Shown here: one piece after another, positions 7,943 through 17,307 of the stretch
How the letters are laid out: each line of letters begins with the position of its first letter
Position numbering within the stretch: the stretch's first letter is position 1
Assembly (NCBI RefSeq): GCF_003143935.1
Contig: NZ_QFRX01000001.1
Coordinates: forward strand, 3,865,491-3,929,490
Length of the DNA stretch: 64,000 nucleotides
Reading direction: 5' to 3'
From: Streptomyces sp. Act143
Lineage (GTDB): Bacteria > Actinomycetota > Actinomycetes > Streptomycetales > Streptomycetaceae
Notes under the pieces: generated by a model
The model's input: the letters and a program-made list of their open reading frames with translations, nothing else
What the model was told of the DNA's origin: nothing
Database searches by the model: none
Position numbers and translations under genes: made by a program

Positions 7943-9574
7943 TCACCACTGGGCGTCCGTGCTGGCGTGGGCCGACGCCCTCGTGAGCCTGCGGGTCGCG
8001 TGGACGAGGAGGGTCATGGCCGCGACACCGCAGGCGAGCGCCTGGACCGCGCCTGGGCCCCAGGCCGCTACGAGCGTCGTCACCGGGGTGCCCAGGAAGC
8101 CACAGCCGGGGAGGCGGGACGCGAAAGTCGTGGCCAGGGCCGTCACTTGGGTGGCGGCGGTCGCCGTGAGGACCAGGGCGGGCGCCCGGGTGAAGCCGTG
8201 GGTGGTGAGGAGGCGGGAGAGGAAGAGAAGCGCGCCGAGGGCCATCGTCTGGGCGTACGGGACCGGTTCGTCCAGGGCCACGGCCGACAAGGCCAGTAGG
8301 GCCGTCAGCGCGGACAGGTACAGGGCGAACGCGCCCAGGAGAAGCGGCCGTACGGCTGCCGCGAAGTCCTCCAGACCTCGGCTGGCGGTCAGCCTGCGGC
8401 GGGCCCGCGCGGTCAGCAGGTGGGCGGCCCAGGCCGCGGGGGCCAGGGACAGGGCGAGGGCCAGGACGGGAACGCCGGCCGTGGGCCAAGGGGCGTCCGC
8501 GGCGCCGGTGGGGAGGCTGTCGGGGCCGCCGGTGATGGCTTGCTGGAGCAGACCGTCGCCCAGCATGGCGTAGACGATCAGCAGGCAGGTGAGCGTGCGG
8601 GTTCGGGGCGGCGTGTAGTGGGTGGTGCCGAGGGGGCCTCTGGCGAGTGCCGCGCGCAGGGACAGGGTGACGGCGAGGATGCCCACGGCCACGGTGATCA
8701 GGCGGGCCCGACCGTCGGTGAGGTGGATGCCGGTCAATGCCGCGGCGCACAGCGCGCCCGGCAGGAGGGTGAGCAGCGCCCAGTCGGCGCGGGCTCGGGG
8801 GACCTCTGGGGCCGCCGCCGGTGCCGGCGACTCGCCGTCCCGGGACGCGCGCGCGTACATCTCCTCGGCGAGCGAGAAGACGTCGCGGTGACGGAAACGG
8901 GTCGCGGTGCGGTCGGTGACGCCGTGCGCCTCCAGGCCCGCCGCGATCTCCAAGGGGTCGACGGCTCGTGCGCACAGCTCGCGGTGGCGGTGCATCAGGG
9001 CTTTGACCGGGTCCGCGGCCGTCGTTCGACGTGCGGTGGCGGCGGGCTGCGGGGGGCGGACCGCGAAGGGCGAGGGTGAGCGTGGGGGTGAGGGCGGGAG
9101 CGTGGCCCGCTGGGCGGTGGCGACCGCGGTGCGGTCGGTGGTGGTGACGGAGACGGCGGGGGAAGCGGAGGCGAAGGCTCCTGTGGCGGCAGAAGCTTCC
9201 CCAGGCGCCGAAGCGACTCCGGCGGTGACCGCCGCGCGGGAGGCCTCGCCGCTACGGGGCACCAGATCGGGCACCCCGCCCTGCCGCGCAGCCGCGCCGG
9301 TGGTCATCTCGCCGTCGGCCTCTGCACCGGGCCGTGTGGCGGCCTCTGTACCGACCTCGGCCAATGCGTCGATCCCTCCGTCGCCGACGGCCGCCTGACC
9401 TTCTGTCCGCTCCCCTGTCCGTTCAGCCTTCCACTCATCCGTCCGCGCACCCTTCCGCTCCTCCTCCCGCTCCCCTTCCTGTGTCGCCCACACCTCCGAG
9501 CGCGCATCCCACGCTCCAGGGCTGCCAGGGGTGCCCGGTCGGTCCAGTGCGCCGAGTTCGTCCAGCTCGCTCAT
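7943..9574 (-). CDS. Polytopic membrane protein with long disordered N-terminus (glycan locus)
   Basis: The predicted 543-residue protein has about 200 residues of charged, low-complexity sequence, then a short helical segment with the block RHRELCARAVDPLEIAAGLE, then about eight hydrophobic helices to the C-terminus. I do not recognise a named domain. The ATG at 9574 overlaps the stop of the upstream glycosyltransferase by 4 nt (ATGA), so the two are translationally coupled. It could be the membrane partner that moves or anchors a polymer made by that transferase. It is shorter and has fewer helices than PelG, so I do not call it PelG. Confidence 0.72.
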   Translation of the reverse strand: MSELDELGALDRPGTPGSPGAWDARSEVWATQEGEREEERKGARTDEWKAERTGERTEGQAAVGDGGIDALAEVGTEAATRPGAEADGEMTTGAAARQGGVPDLVPRSGEASRAAVTAGVASAPGEASAATGAFASASPAVSVTTTDRTAVATAQRATLPPSPPRSPSPFAVRPPQPAATARRTTAADPVKALMHRHRELCARAVDPLEIAAGLEAHGVTDRTATRFRHRDVFSLAEEMYARASRDGESPAPAAAPEVPRARADWALLTLLPGALCAAALTGIHLTDGRARLITVAVGILAVTLSLRAALARGPLGTTHYTPPRTRTLTCLLIVYAMLGDGLLQQAITGGPDSLPTGAADAPWPTAGVPVLALALSLAPAAWAAHLLTARARRRLTASRGLEDFAAAVRPLLLGAFALYLSALTALLALSAVALDEPVPYAQTMALGALLFLSRLLTTHGFTRAPALVLTATAATQVTALATTFASRLPGCGFLGTPVTTLVAAWGPGAVQALACGVAAMTLLVHATRRLTRASAHASTDAQW

Positions 9575-11331
9575 CGCGCTCCCTCCGTCGCGGGCAGCGG
9601 GGTGTTGGCGCGTACCGGCGGGCCCGCCGCCCAGCCGGGGCCGCCGCGGGCCACGACGCGGGCGCCGGGGCCGGTCCAGCGGCCGGGCACGTGGGCCTCG
9701 GCGGGGACGGCGAAGGGCAGGGGCTCCCCCGTGGCGTCGTCGAGAACGACCCGGCGGACCGGGTGGCGCGAGACGATCTCCAGGTAAATGCCGTGAAATG
9801 CCGCGATGTTCTGTTCGACGGTGAACAGCTCGAGCGCACGCGCGCGTGCGGCGGCGCCCAGGCGTGCCCGGCGCTCGGGGTCGCGCAACAGCGCCACGCA
9901 CGCCTCGGCGAGCGCCCGTGGATTGCGCGGGGGTACGACGAGACCGGTACCGCCGATCACCTCGACCACCGCGCCGACGTCGGTGGACACCGTCGCGCGG
10001 GCGCAGAACATGGCCTCCACCAGGCTGATCGGAAAGCCCTCGACCACGCTGGACAGAACGGTCACCGCGCCGGACGCGTACGCCTCCGCCGGGCTCGGGA
10101 TGTCGGGGCCGCCGATCTCCTCGAAGGACACCGGGTTGTCGCCGACCGCGTGCAGACCGTCCGCCTCGTCGGGGAAGAGCTGGGCGGCGAGCGCCTTGCA
10201 GTGGCCGAGGTAGGCCACGCCCTCGCTGCCCGCCGGGACGCCGATGATCCGCAGACGCGTCTTCGGCTCCTCCTTGCGGATCTCCGCGAAAGCGTGGAGG
10301 AGGGAGATCAGGTCCTTCGTCGGCTCCACGCGACCGACCCACGCCAGCGTGTCGGGGTCGGCGCACTCCGGGGACTCGCCGACCTCCGCGAAGCGGGTGG
10401 CGTCCATGCCCGGATAGACCGTGCGGATCTTGTCGCGGTCGGCGCCGCAGCGTTCCTGCCAGCGGCGGGCGTGGGCGTTGCCGGGTGTGACAAGGGCGGC
10501 CCGGGCGTAGATCTCCGCGGCGAGCCTGCCGTGGAAGGCGGCGAGCAGGGCGCGTACCGACGGGGCGGCCTCGGCGGCGGACAGGTGGTGCGTGCGCAGT
10601 TGGACGCCGTACTCGGTCACCAGCAGCGGTGCGCCGGAGAAGTGCCGGGCAAGCAGGCCGGGGAGCGCTCCCGGACCGCCGGAGGTGGCGTGACAGAGGT
10701 CGACGGAGCCGAGGCCGTCGTCCTCGTACCAGTCGAGCGACAGGGGGCGCAGCGCGCGCTCCAGGTGGCGGGCGACGGCGAGCAGATCGGGGACGCGTGC
10801 CTCGCGGGCCGCCTGGGGGGCGCCCGGCGTACGACAGGCGCGCTCCAGGGCGCGTACGGCGGTCTCGGAGCGGAGCGCCCCGCCGAGGCCGCCCTCGTCA
10901 CGGGCGAGTTCGGCGAGACCGTACAGCGCGCTGCCGAAACGGTCCGCCTCAGTGGCCGACGACCCCTCAGCCGAGGGTCCCTCAACCGAGGACCCCGCAG
11001 TCGACGCCCCCTCGATAGCGGCACCACCGGAAGGGCCCGCACCCGCGCACAGGGCCGCCGCCAACTCCCCGTAGTGCTCGGCGAACCGCCGGCGCGCACG
11101 GCGCCCGAGGACGATCCCGTCGTCCTCGGCGGTCCACAGCGGCGCCGTCCGTACGCGGCTGACCTGCGGCGGCAGGGCGACCCAGCCCTCGTCCTCCTGC
11201 CGCCGGCTGCGGCTGAGCGCGTAGATGTCGAACTCGTGTTGATCGAGCCCGCGCACGAGCCGGTCGCACCACAGCCTGGCGTCACCGCTCACATACGGAT
11301 AGCCACCCTCCGTAAGCAGTCCGATGCGCAC
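9571..11331 (-). CDS. PelF-type family 4 glycosyltransferase (DUF3492 type)
   Basis: This 586-residue protein begins at a GTG with LLTEGGYPYVSGDARLW, the N-terminal signature of PelF-like transferases, which build the Pel aminosugar exopolysaccharide from UDP-HexNAc in the cytoplasm. Further hallmarks are TEYGVQLR, the GT-B donor region VGRVEPTKDLISLLHAF, and the E-x7-E type motif SSVVEGFPISLVEAM. About 60 residues of Gly/Ser/Ala/Glu-rich sequence interrupt the N-terminal domain near residues 95-150. It is the first gene of a minus-strand set and is coupled by ATGA to a membrane protein. Donor and product are inferred only from family and context. Confidence 0.85.
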   Translation of the reverse strand: MRIGLLTEGGYPYVSGDARLWCDRLVRGLDQHEFDIYALSRSRRQEDEGWVALPPQVSRVRTAPLWTAEDDGIVLGRRARRRFAEHYGELAAALCAGAGPSGGAAIEGASTAGSSVEGPSAEGSSATEADRFGSALYGLAELARDEGGLGGALRSETAVRALERACRTPGAPQAAREARVPDLLAVARHLERALRPLSLDWYEDDGLGSVDLCHATSGGPGALPGLLARHFSGAPLLVTEYGVQLRTHHLSAAEAAPSVRALLAAFHGRLAAEIYARAALVTPGNAHARRWQERCGADRDKIRTVYPGMDATRFAEVGESPECADPDTLAWVGRVEPTKDLISLLHAFAEIRKEEPKTRLRIIGVPAGSEGVAYLGHCKALAAQLFPDEADGLHAVGDNPVSFEEIGGPDIPSPAEAYASGAVTVLSSVVEGFPISLVEAMFCARATVSTDVGAVVEVIGGTGLVVPPRNPRALAEACVALLRDPERRARLGAAARARALELFTVEQNIAAFHGIYLEIVSRHPVRRVVLDDATGEPLPFAVPAEAHVPGRWTGPGARVVARGGPGWAAGPPVRANTPLPATEGAR

Positions 11332-11411
11332 GAGTACACCCCCGATCTCCCGTATGGGGAGCCGCCGTTGACCCGGCGGCTCGCAGCGGGACGAACGTAT
11401 GCGGACAAGGC

Positions 11412-11445
11412 GGTGGTGCGACGGACGGTTGTCCGTCGCACCACC
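11412..11445 (-). terminator. Terminator of the family-5 ABC transporter operon
   Basis: A perfect 14-bp stem (GGTGGTGCGACGGA and its complement) surrounds a 6-nt loop. It lies 67 nt beyond the stop of the ATPase gene and upstream of the glycosyltransferase start, insulating the two minus-strand transcription units. Confidence 0.85.
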
Positions 11446-11511
11446 AAAAGGGGTGAACGGTCGTAACTTTCCCGTGCGGGTCGCGTTCGATCGCGCTAAG
11501 AGATCATGCAG

Positions 11512-13233
11512 TTACGTTCCGTCAGGCGCGGCCAGCTCCCGACGTGCGGCTCTGCGCCGTGCGGCCACCTCGGGGTCGAGTGCCGGTACGGCGGCCAGCA
11601 GTTGCTTGGTGTAGGGGTGCTGCGGGCTGTCGTACACCTCGTCGGCAGGCCCGGTCTCGACGATCCGGCCGCGCCGCATCACCGCGACCCGGTCGCTGAC
11701 CTGTCTTACGACGGCCAGGTCGTGCGCGACGAAGACGAGCGCGAGTCCGAGTTCGCGCTGCAACTCCCCCAGCAGGGCGACCACTTGGGCCTGTGTGGTG
11801 ACGTCCAGCGCGGAGACGGGCTCGTCGCAGACGATGACGCGCGGGTCGGCGGCGAGCGCACGCGCGATGCCCACCCGCTGGCGCTGTCCGCCGCTGAACT
11901 CGTGCGGGTAGCGGTCGTAGTGCGCCCCTTCGAGCCCGACGCGCGCCAGGAGCTCTGTCACGCGCCCCCTGATGCGTTGCTCGTCGCGCTCACCCCGCGC
12001 GCGGAGCGGGTCGGCTATGGACTCGCCCACGCTGCGGCGGGGGTTGAGGGAGGCGACGGGGTCCTGGAAGACCATCTGCACGGCGGGATGCACGCCCACG
12101 CGCGCGTGCCCGTCGTGACGGACCTCCCCCGCCGTCGGCTCCAGCAGCCCGACCAGCATCCGGCCGAGCGTCGTCTTGCCGCTGCCGCTCTCACCGACGA
12201 CACCGAGGGTCTCGCCCCGGCGGATGGTCAGCGAGACGTCGTCGACGGCCGTGAAGGCCGTCTTCCCGCGCCCGAACTCGCGCCGGAGGCCGGTGGCCTC
12301 CAGAACGACCTCACCGAGGTCCTCACCGACCCTCCCACCGAGCTCCTCGCCGAGCTCTTCGCCGACCTTCTCACCGAGCCCCTCGCCGACGTTCTCACCG
12401 GCCTTGTCGCCGGCCTTCCCGGCGGCCTTCTCGGTGGCCTCCCTGCCGGCCGTCCGGGTCGCGTCCACGCGCGGGACCGCGGCGAGCAGGTCGCATGTGT
12501 ACGCCTCCCGAGGCGCCCCGAGCACCGCGCCGACCGGCCCGTGCTCGACCGCCCGCCCGTGCCGCATCACGAGCACCTCGTCGACGCTCTCCGCCGCGAC
12601 GCCCACGTCGTGCGTGACGAGCAGCAGCCCCATGCCGGTCTCCTCGCGCAGCGTGTGCAGCAGGTCGAGGATCTGGGCCTGGACGGTGACGTCGAGCGCG
12701 GTGGTCGGCTCGTCGGCGATCAGCAGGTCCGGTTCGCAGGCGAGCGCCATGGCGATCAGCACGCGCTGGCGCATGCCGCCGCTGAACTCGTGCGGGCGGG
12801 ACCGCGACCGCCGTACCGCGTCCGGAATTCCAACCCGGTCGAGTACGTCGACCGCACGCGCGCGTGCGGCCCGTCGCGACACGCGCGTGTGCACGCGGTA
12901 CACCTCGGCGATCTGGTCCCCGACCGCGTAGTAAGGGTCGAGGGACGACAGCGGGTCCTGGAAGACCATCGCCGCCCTTCCACCGCGCAGTCGCCGCAGT
13001 TCCTCGTCCGTGGCCCGCTCCACGTCGATGCCGGCGACCTCGACCGAGCCGCCGACCCACGCGCCCGTGCCGCGGTGCAGCCCCAGCAGGGCGGCGGCGA
13101 CGGTGGACTTGCCGGAGCCGGACTCCCCGACCAGGGCGAGGGCGGCGCCCGGCTCCAGTCGGAGGGAGAGCTTGTCGACGGCACGCACCGAGCCGAACTC
13201 GACCGTCAGGTCCTTGACGTCCACGAGGCTCAT
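11512..13233 (-). CDS. Peptide/solute ABC transporter ATPase, DppD-DppF fusion
   Basis: This 573-residue protein contains two full ABC ATPase modules. Each has Walker A (GESGSGKST and GESGSGKTT), a signature motif (SGGMRQR and SGGQRQR) and Walker B ending in DEP. The modules are joined by a Gly/Glu/Lys-rich linker with repeated GE-x-x-GE units around residues 265-315. The C-terminal helix region [12 protein letters not shown] is typical of oligopeptide/dipeptide/nickel ATPases. It energises the two permeases encoded directly upstream; its start overlaps the permease stop by 4 nt. Confidence 0.92.
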   Translation of the reverse strand: MSLVDVKDLTVEFGSVRAVDKLSLRLEPGAALALVGESGSGKSTVAAALLGLHRGTGAWVGGSVEVAGIDVERATDEELRRLRGGRAAMVFQDPLSSLDPYYAVGDQIAEVYRVHTRVSRRAARARAVDVLDRVGIPDAVRRSRSRPHEFSGGMRQRVLIAMALACEPDLLIADEPTTALDVTVQAQILDLLHTLREETGMGLLLVTHDVGVAAESVDEVLVMRHGRAVEHGPVGAVLGAPREAYTCDLLAAVPRVDATRTAGREATEKAAGKAGDKAGENVGEGLGEKVGEELGEELGGRVGEDLGEVVLEATGLRREFGRGKTAFTAVDDVSLTIRRGETLGVVGESGSGKTTLGRMLVGLLEPTAGEVRHDGHARVGVHPAVQMVFQDPVASLNPRRSVGESIADPLRARGERDEQRIRGRVTELLARVGLEGAHYDRYPHEFSGGQRQRVGIARALAADPRVIVCDEPVSALDVTTQAQVVALLGELQRELGLALVFVAHDLAVVRQVSDRVAVMRRGRIVETGPADEVYDSPQHPYTKQLLAAVPALDPEVAARRRAARRELAAPDGT

Positions 13234-14336
13234 GCGAGCACCACCCGTCGGTCGGCCACCGCGTACAGCACGTCCGCGACGGCGTTGGCGAGAACCACGA
13301 AGAAGCCGATGACCAGGACCATGCCGACCACGACCGGCAGGTCGACCACATTGACCGCATGGACCAGTTCCTGTCCGATGCCGGGCAGGCCGAACAGTGT
13401 CTCGGTGAGCACCGCGCCCCCGACCGCGCTGCCGAAGTTGTTGGCGTTGAGCGCAATGACCGGCGCCAACGCGCCCCGCAGGGCGTGCCGTCCGATCACG
13501 GACCGCTCCCCCACGCCGTACGCCCGGAAGGTGCGGATGTGGTCCTCGGCGAGCGTCTCCAGCATCGACGCGCGGGTCAGACGGGCGAACGCGGCGGCCT
13601 CGATGAGCGCGAGCGACAGCCAGGGCAGCAGCAGGTTCCACGCCCACTGCTCGGGGTCGTCGGTGAAGTCCACGTACTGCGGGAACGGCAGCAGTTGGAG
13701 CTGCCCGCAGACGACGATCATCAGGACCAGGCCGATGACGAAGACCGGCGTGGCCACGCCCGCGAGCGTGACGCCGGTCAGCAGCCGCTCGCTGAGCCGG
13801 CCGCGCCGCCAGGCGGACAGGACGCCGGTCCCGACGCCGAGGATCAGCCACAGCACCATCGCACCGAACACCAGCGACAGGCTGACCGGCAGCTTGGTGA
13901 GGATCAGCTGGGTGACCTGCTGGTCGCTCTGGTACGACAGCCCGAGGCAGGGTGCCGAGCAGTGCTGCACGGACGTGCCGGTCGAGTAGTCCTGGCCGGC
14001 GACGAGGCCCTCCAGGAAGTGCCAATAGCGCACGTAGAGCGGGTCGTCGAGCCTGAGCTGCTGGGCGACCTGGTGCACCTGTTCCGGCGAGCAGCGCGGA
14101 CCGCAGGTGATCTGGGCGACGTCGCCGGGGGTGACATAGAAGACGACGTAGACGATCACCGAGATGGCGAACAGGGTGACGACGGCGCCGAGCGTGCGCC
14201 TTACGAGGAAGCCCAGCATGCCCTGAAGCCCCGCCAGCCCCGCCAGCCCCGGAAGGCTTGCCGTGACTCGAGAGCCTGCCGTGCCTGGAGAGTCCTTCGT
14301 GGCTTGAGAACCCGTCGTGGCTTGAGAGCCCGTCAT
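13230..14336 (-). CDS. ABC transporter permease, DppB type
   Basis: This inner-membrane permease of the family-5 (peptide/nickel/opine) transporter class has 368 residues from the ATG at 14336, which overlaps the upstream stop by 4 nt. The first 40 residues are an unusual Ser/Thr/Gly-rich stretch containing the duplicated GSQAT unit, and the hydrophobic core begins with GFLVRRTLGAVVTLFAISV. An internal ATG at 14219 would remove this tail, but the ATGA coupling favours the longer form. A periplasm-side loop contains several Cys (ITCGPRC, HCSAPC), which is uncommon in the family. The EAA-type coupling region precedes the last helices. Confidence 0.88.
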   Translation of the reverse strand: MTGSQATTGSQATKDSPGTAGSRVTASLPGLAGLAGLQGMLGFLVRRTLGAVVTLFAISVIVYVVFYVTPGDVAQITCGPRCSPEQVHQVAQQLRLDDPLYVRYWHFLEGLVAGQDYSTGTSVQHCSAPCLGLSYQSDQQVTQLILTKLPVSLSLVFGAMVLWLILGVGTGVLSAWRRGRLSERLLTGVTLAGVATPVFVIGLVLMIVVCGQLQLLPFPQYVDFTDDPEQWAWNLLLPWLSLALIEAAAFARLTRASMLETLAEDHIRTFRAYGVGERSVIGRHALRGALAPVIALNANNFGSAVGGAVLTETLFGLPGIGQELVHAVNVVDLPVVVGMVLVIGFFVVLANAVADVLYAVADRRVVLA

Positions 14337-15319
14337 GCCTTGGCCTCCCTCTTGCGGCCCGTGCCGACGCGCAGCCGGGACGCCGCGCGCGGGTCCAGGG
14401 CGGTGCGCACGCCGTCGCCGAGGACGGTCAGGGCGAGGACGGTGACGAAGAGCGCGCCGGCCGGCAGCAGCAGGTACTGCGGGGCGGCCTGGTACCAGAC
14501 GTCGGCGGCGGTGAGCATCTGCCCCCACGACGGCGTGGGCGGCTTCACGCCGACGCCCAGGAAGGACAGGGCCGCCTCGACCGAGATGTTGCCCGGGACC
14601 AGCAGTGCCGCGTAGGTGATCACCGGCGCGGCGATGCCGGGCAGCAGTTCACGGCGGGCGATCCGCCAGGTGCCCCAGCCGCTGAGCCGCGCGGCGGAGA
14701 CGTAGTCGAGCCCCTTCAGCGTGAGCGTCTGGGCGCGCACGATCTTGGCGATGTTGCCCCACGCGATCAACCCGATGACCAGCGCGACGAGGACGGGTCG
14801 CGGGAAGCTCGCCGGGACGATCGCGAGCAGCGCCAACGACATGATCATGAGAGGCATGGCGACGATGACGTCCGTGAACCTGCTCAACAGTTGATCAACC
14901 CATCGACTGCCGAGCGCGGCCGATACACCCACGACGACACCGATCAACACCTGGACGACGGTGGCGGCCAGCGCGACGCCCAGCGAGACCCGGGCGCCGT
15001 ACACGAGCCGCGCGAACAGGTCGCGCCCCGTCTGCGGTTCGACGCCGAGCCAGTGGTCCCCGCTGATCCCGCCGAGGGACCCGATCGGCACGCCTCCGCG
15101 CGCGGAGTCCACCAGGGAGGAGTGATAGGTGTTCGGGTCCTGGCCCTCCAACGCGGTGAACAGCGGCGCCGCGAGGGCGACCAGGACGAGCAACGCGACA
15201 ACGCCGGCCGCGACCATGGCGGCCCGCTGCGCCCGCAGCCGCCGCCAGAACTGACGAGCCCCCGAGGCCCCCGGGGCGAGTGCCCCGGGGGTCTCGACGG
15301 CGACAAGTGCCTCGCTCAT
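14333..15319 (-). CDS. ABC transporter permease, DppC type
   Basis: This 328-residue permease starts at the ATG 15319, 4 nt after the stop of the binding-protein gene. It has the N-terminal cytoplasmic segment and first helix typical of DppC/OppC proteins (block FWRRLRAQRAAMVAAGVVA), a long first external loop, and the coupling region ARLSGWGTWRIARRELLPGI before the final helices. It forms the transmembrane channel with the neighbouring DppB-type subunit. Confidence 0.9.
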   Translation of the reverse strand: MSEALVAVETPGALAPGASGARQFWRRLRAQRAAMVAAGVVALLVLVALAAPLFTALEGQDPNTYHSSLVDSARGGVPIGSLGGISGDHWLGVEPQTGRDLFARLVYGARVSLGVALAATVVQVLIGVVVGVSAALGSRWVDQLLSRFTDVIVAMPLMIMSLALLAIVPASFPRPVLVALVIGLIAWGNIAKIVRAQTLTLKGLDYVSAARLSGWGTWRIARRELLPGIAAPVITYAALLVPGNISVEAALSFLGVGVKPPTPSWGQMLTAADVWYQAAPQYLLLPAGALFVTVLALTVLGDGVRTALDPRAASRLRVGTGRKREAKA

Positions 15320-15323
15320 CGGG

Positions 15324-17042
15324 TTACTTGACCGCGACCTGCGAGATGTCCAGCACACCGGTCCAGTCGCTGATCACGACGTTCTTGATGTCCTTGCCGA
15401 CCAGACGCTTGTAGACCGGGTGGAACAGCGGGACGGTCAGCGCCTGCTCACCGATCTTCTTGTCCAGTGCACCCCACCTCTTGGCGGCAGCGTCAAGATC
15501 GGTCAACTTGTTGATCGCGTCAATCTCGGCATTGACCGACTTGTCATTGAGCAGGCCCGAGTTGAAGTTCGCGCCGTCCTCGACGATCTGACGGCCGTCG
15601 AAGATCGGGGCGAGGAAGGGACCGCCGGAGGGCCAGTCGGCACCCCACGCGGAGAGGAAGAAGCCCGGTTCGGTCTTCACGTCGTGGATGGTGTCCGAGT
15701 AGGTGTTGTCCTCCAGGCCCTGCAGCTTGACCGTGATCCCGGCCTTCTTGAGCGCGTCCTGGATCGCGGTCGCGATCTCGGGGCTGGTCTTGAAGTTCTG
15801 GGCGTTGTCGTGGGTCAGCGTGACGGTGAGCCCGTTCGGGTAGCCGGCCTCCTTCAGCAGCTCCTTGGCCTTGGCCGCGTCGCCGGTGGCGCCCGCCGGG
15901 AAGTGGTCGTACGGCTCGTAGCCGAAGGACTTCTGGTTCGGCAGGAAGGTGGTGGCGGCCTCGGCCAGCGACGAGCCGCCGGCGGCGTTGACCACCGACG
16001 AACGATCAACGGCGTACGCGATCGCCTGCCGCACCTTGACGTTGTTGAACGGCTTGACGGTGGGGTTGAACGCTATGTAGTTCGTGTAGCCGAAGTGGCC
16101 CGTGCCGACGCGCGCGGCGAGCTCCTTGTCGCCGGTCACCTTGGCGAGCTCGGCGGGGCCGAGGTTGGTGTCCGTGGTGACCGCGGTCGCGTCCGCACCC
16201 TGGGACGCGGACAGCCGCTGGTTGATCACGGATGCGTCGAGCCCGGACCTGACGTCGATCTTGTCCGGGTACGCCTTGCGCTCGGCGTCCGTCGAGGCGG
16301 ACCAGTACGTGTTGCGCGCCAGGAGGACGGTCTCGCCGTCGTTCTCGTTCTTGACGACCTTGTAGGGGCCGGACGAGACCGGGTGCTCCTCGTACTTCGT
16401 CCCGGTGTCCTTGGCCTTCGGGACGGGCGCGAACTGCGTCTGCGTGGCCAGGAAGGGGAACTCGCCCTCGGGCTTGTTCAGGTGGAAGACGATGGTCCGG
16501 TCGTCCGGCGTCTCGATGGCGCCCAGCCCGCCCTTGTCCTTGTACGGCCCCTGGTAGTCGGCCGCGCCGACCAGCCAGTCCCGCAGGTAGGGCGCACCAC
16601 CGGACAGCTCGGGCGCGAAGGAGCGCTCGATGCCGTACTTGATGTCGGCCGAGGTGATCGCGGTGCCGTCCTCGTACTTGAGCCCCTTCTTCAGGGTGTA
16701 CGTCCACACGGTCGCGTCCTTGTTGGGACGCCCGGTGTCGGTGGCGAGGTCGGGGACGACCTTCGCGCCGGCGGCGCCGTCCTCGCGGTTGCGGGTGGTG
16801 AGCGTACGGAAGACGAGCGAGGGCACGTTGCCGCCGCCGGAGGTGTAGAGGCGGGCCGGGTCGAAGTCGGTCTGCGGCTCGGAGTTCAGGACCGTGAGGG
16901 TGCCGCCCTTGTGGGGCGTGGAGTCGCCACCGGAGCTCTCGGCATCGTTGTCCTCAGGGCCGCAGGCGGCGGCGCCCGCGGCCAGGACCAGGCTTACGGA
17001 TGCCGCGGCCACGCGGCGCGCGATGACGGACGGTTGACGCAT
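15324..17042 (-). CDS. Family-5 extracellular solute-binding lipoprotein
   Basis: This 572-residue substrate-binding lipoprotein has a signal peptide ending in the lipobox LAAGAAAC, then a typical SBP_bac_5 fold (GGTLTVLNSEPQTDFDP near the N-terminus, QAIAYAVDR in the middle, FFLSAWGADWPSGGPF near the C-terminus). Members bind peptides, nickel, opines or glutathione. The substrate cannot be read directly. A leader peptide with two Cys codons near its end lies upstream, which points weakly to a sulfur-containing substrate. It is the first structural gene of a four-gene operon. Confidence 0.9.
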   Translation of the reverse strand: MRQPSVIARRVAAASVSLVLAAGAAACGPEDNDAESSGGDSTPHKGGTLTVLNSEPQTDFDPARLYTSGGGNVPSLVFRTLTTRNREDGAAGAKVVPDLATDTGRPNKDATVWTYTLKKGLKYEDGTAITSADIKYGIERSFAPELSGGAPYLRDWLVGAADYQGPYKDKGGLGAIETPDDRTIVFHLNKPEGEFPFLATQTQFAPVPKAKDTGTKYEEHPVSSGPYKVVKNENDGETVLLARNTYWSASTDAERKAYPDKIDVRSGLDASVINQRLSASQGADATAVTTDTNLGPAELAKVTGDKELAARVGTGHFGYTNYIAFNPTVKPFNNVKVRQAIAYAVDRSSVVNAAGGSSLAEAATTFLPNQKSFGYEPYDHFPAGATGDAAKAKELLKEAGYPNGLTVTLTHDNAQNFKTSPEIATAIQDALKKAGITVKLQGLEDNTYSDTIHDVKTEPGFFLSAWGADWPSGGPFLAPIFDGRQIVEDGANFNSGLLNDKSVNAEIDAINKLTDLDAAAKRWGALDKKIGEQALTVPLFHPVYKRLVGKDIKNVVISDWTGVLDISQVAVK

Positions 17043-17156
17043 CGGAGACGACCTCTCGAGGAATGATTCTCTGCATCTCGAATGACGAGACAGATTGACG
17101 AAGGGTGAGACAGGAGTGAACAGACGTCTGCCCGGGCGTCAGGTCGTCGAAGAACC

Positions 17157-17172
17157 GTGGGCAAGAGCCCAC
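17157..17172 (-). other. Small hairpin in the leader of the ABC operon
   Basis: GTGGGC and GCCCAC form a 6-bp stem around a 4-nt loop, between the leader peptide stop and the binding-protein start. It could be part of an attenuation or ribosome-access switch, but no U-tract follows it. Confidence 0.4.
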
Positions 17173-17214
17173 AGACAAGGAAGAAGATCGCGACGCGAAC
17201 GCCAGAGGCGGACG

Positions 17215-17307
17215 TCAGCGACAGTGAATGTCGGCCACGCAGAGCGCGGTCACGCCGATGAGCGCCAGCTCGATGGCGGCGCGAACGGAGGCGTGACGGG
17301 ACGACAT
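17215..17307 (-). CDS. Putative 30-residue leader peptide with C-terminal Cys codons
   Basis: An ATG at 17307 opens a 31-codon frame ending in LCVADIHCR and TGA, with Cys at positions 24 and 29. It is too short for standard gene finding. The likely transcription start lies within a few bases of the ATG, so translation is probably leaderless. It stands 172 nt upstream of the solute-binding protein. Such Cys-ended small peptides are known upstream of sulfur-related operons in actinobacteria, where ribosome stalling at Cys codons controls downstream expression. That role is inferred here. Confidence 0.6.
   Translation of the reverse strand: MSSRHASVRAAIELALIGVTALCVADIHCR

Noticed and set aside
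7943-9574. PelG assignment of the membrane protein
   Set aside because: It has about eight helices and a long disordered N-terminus, whereas PelG has about twelve helices of the MATE-like type.
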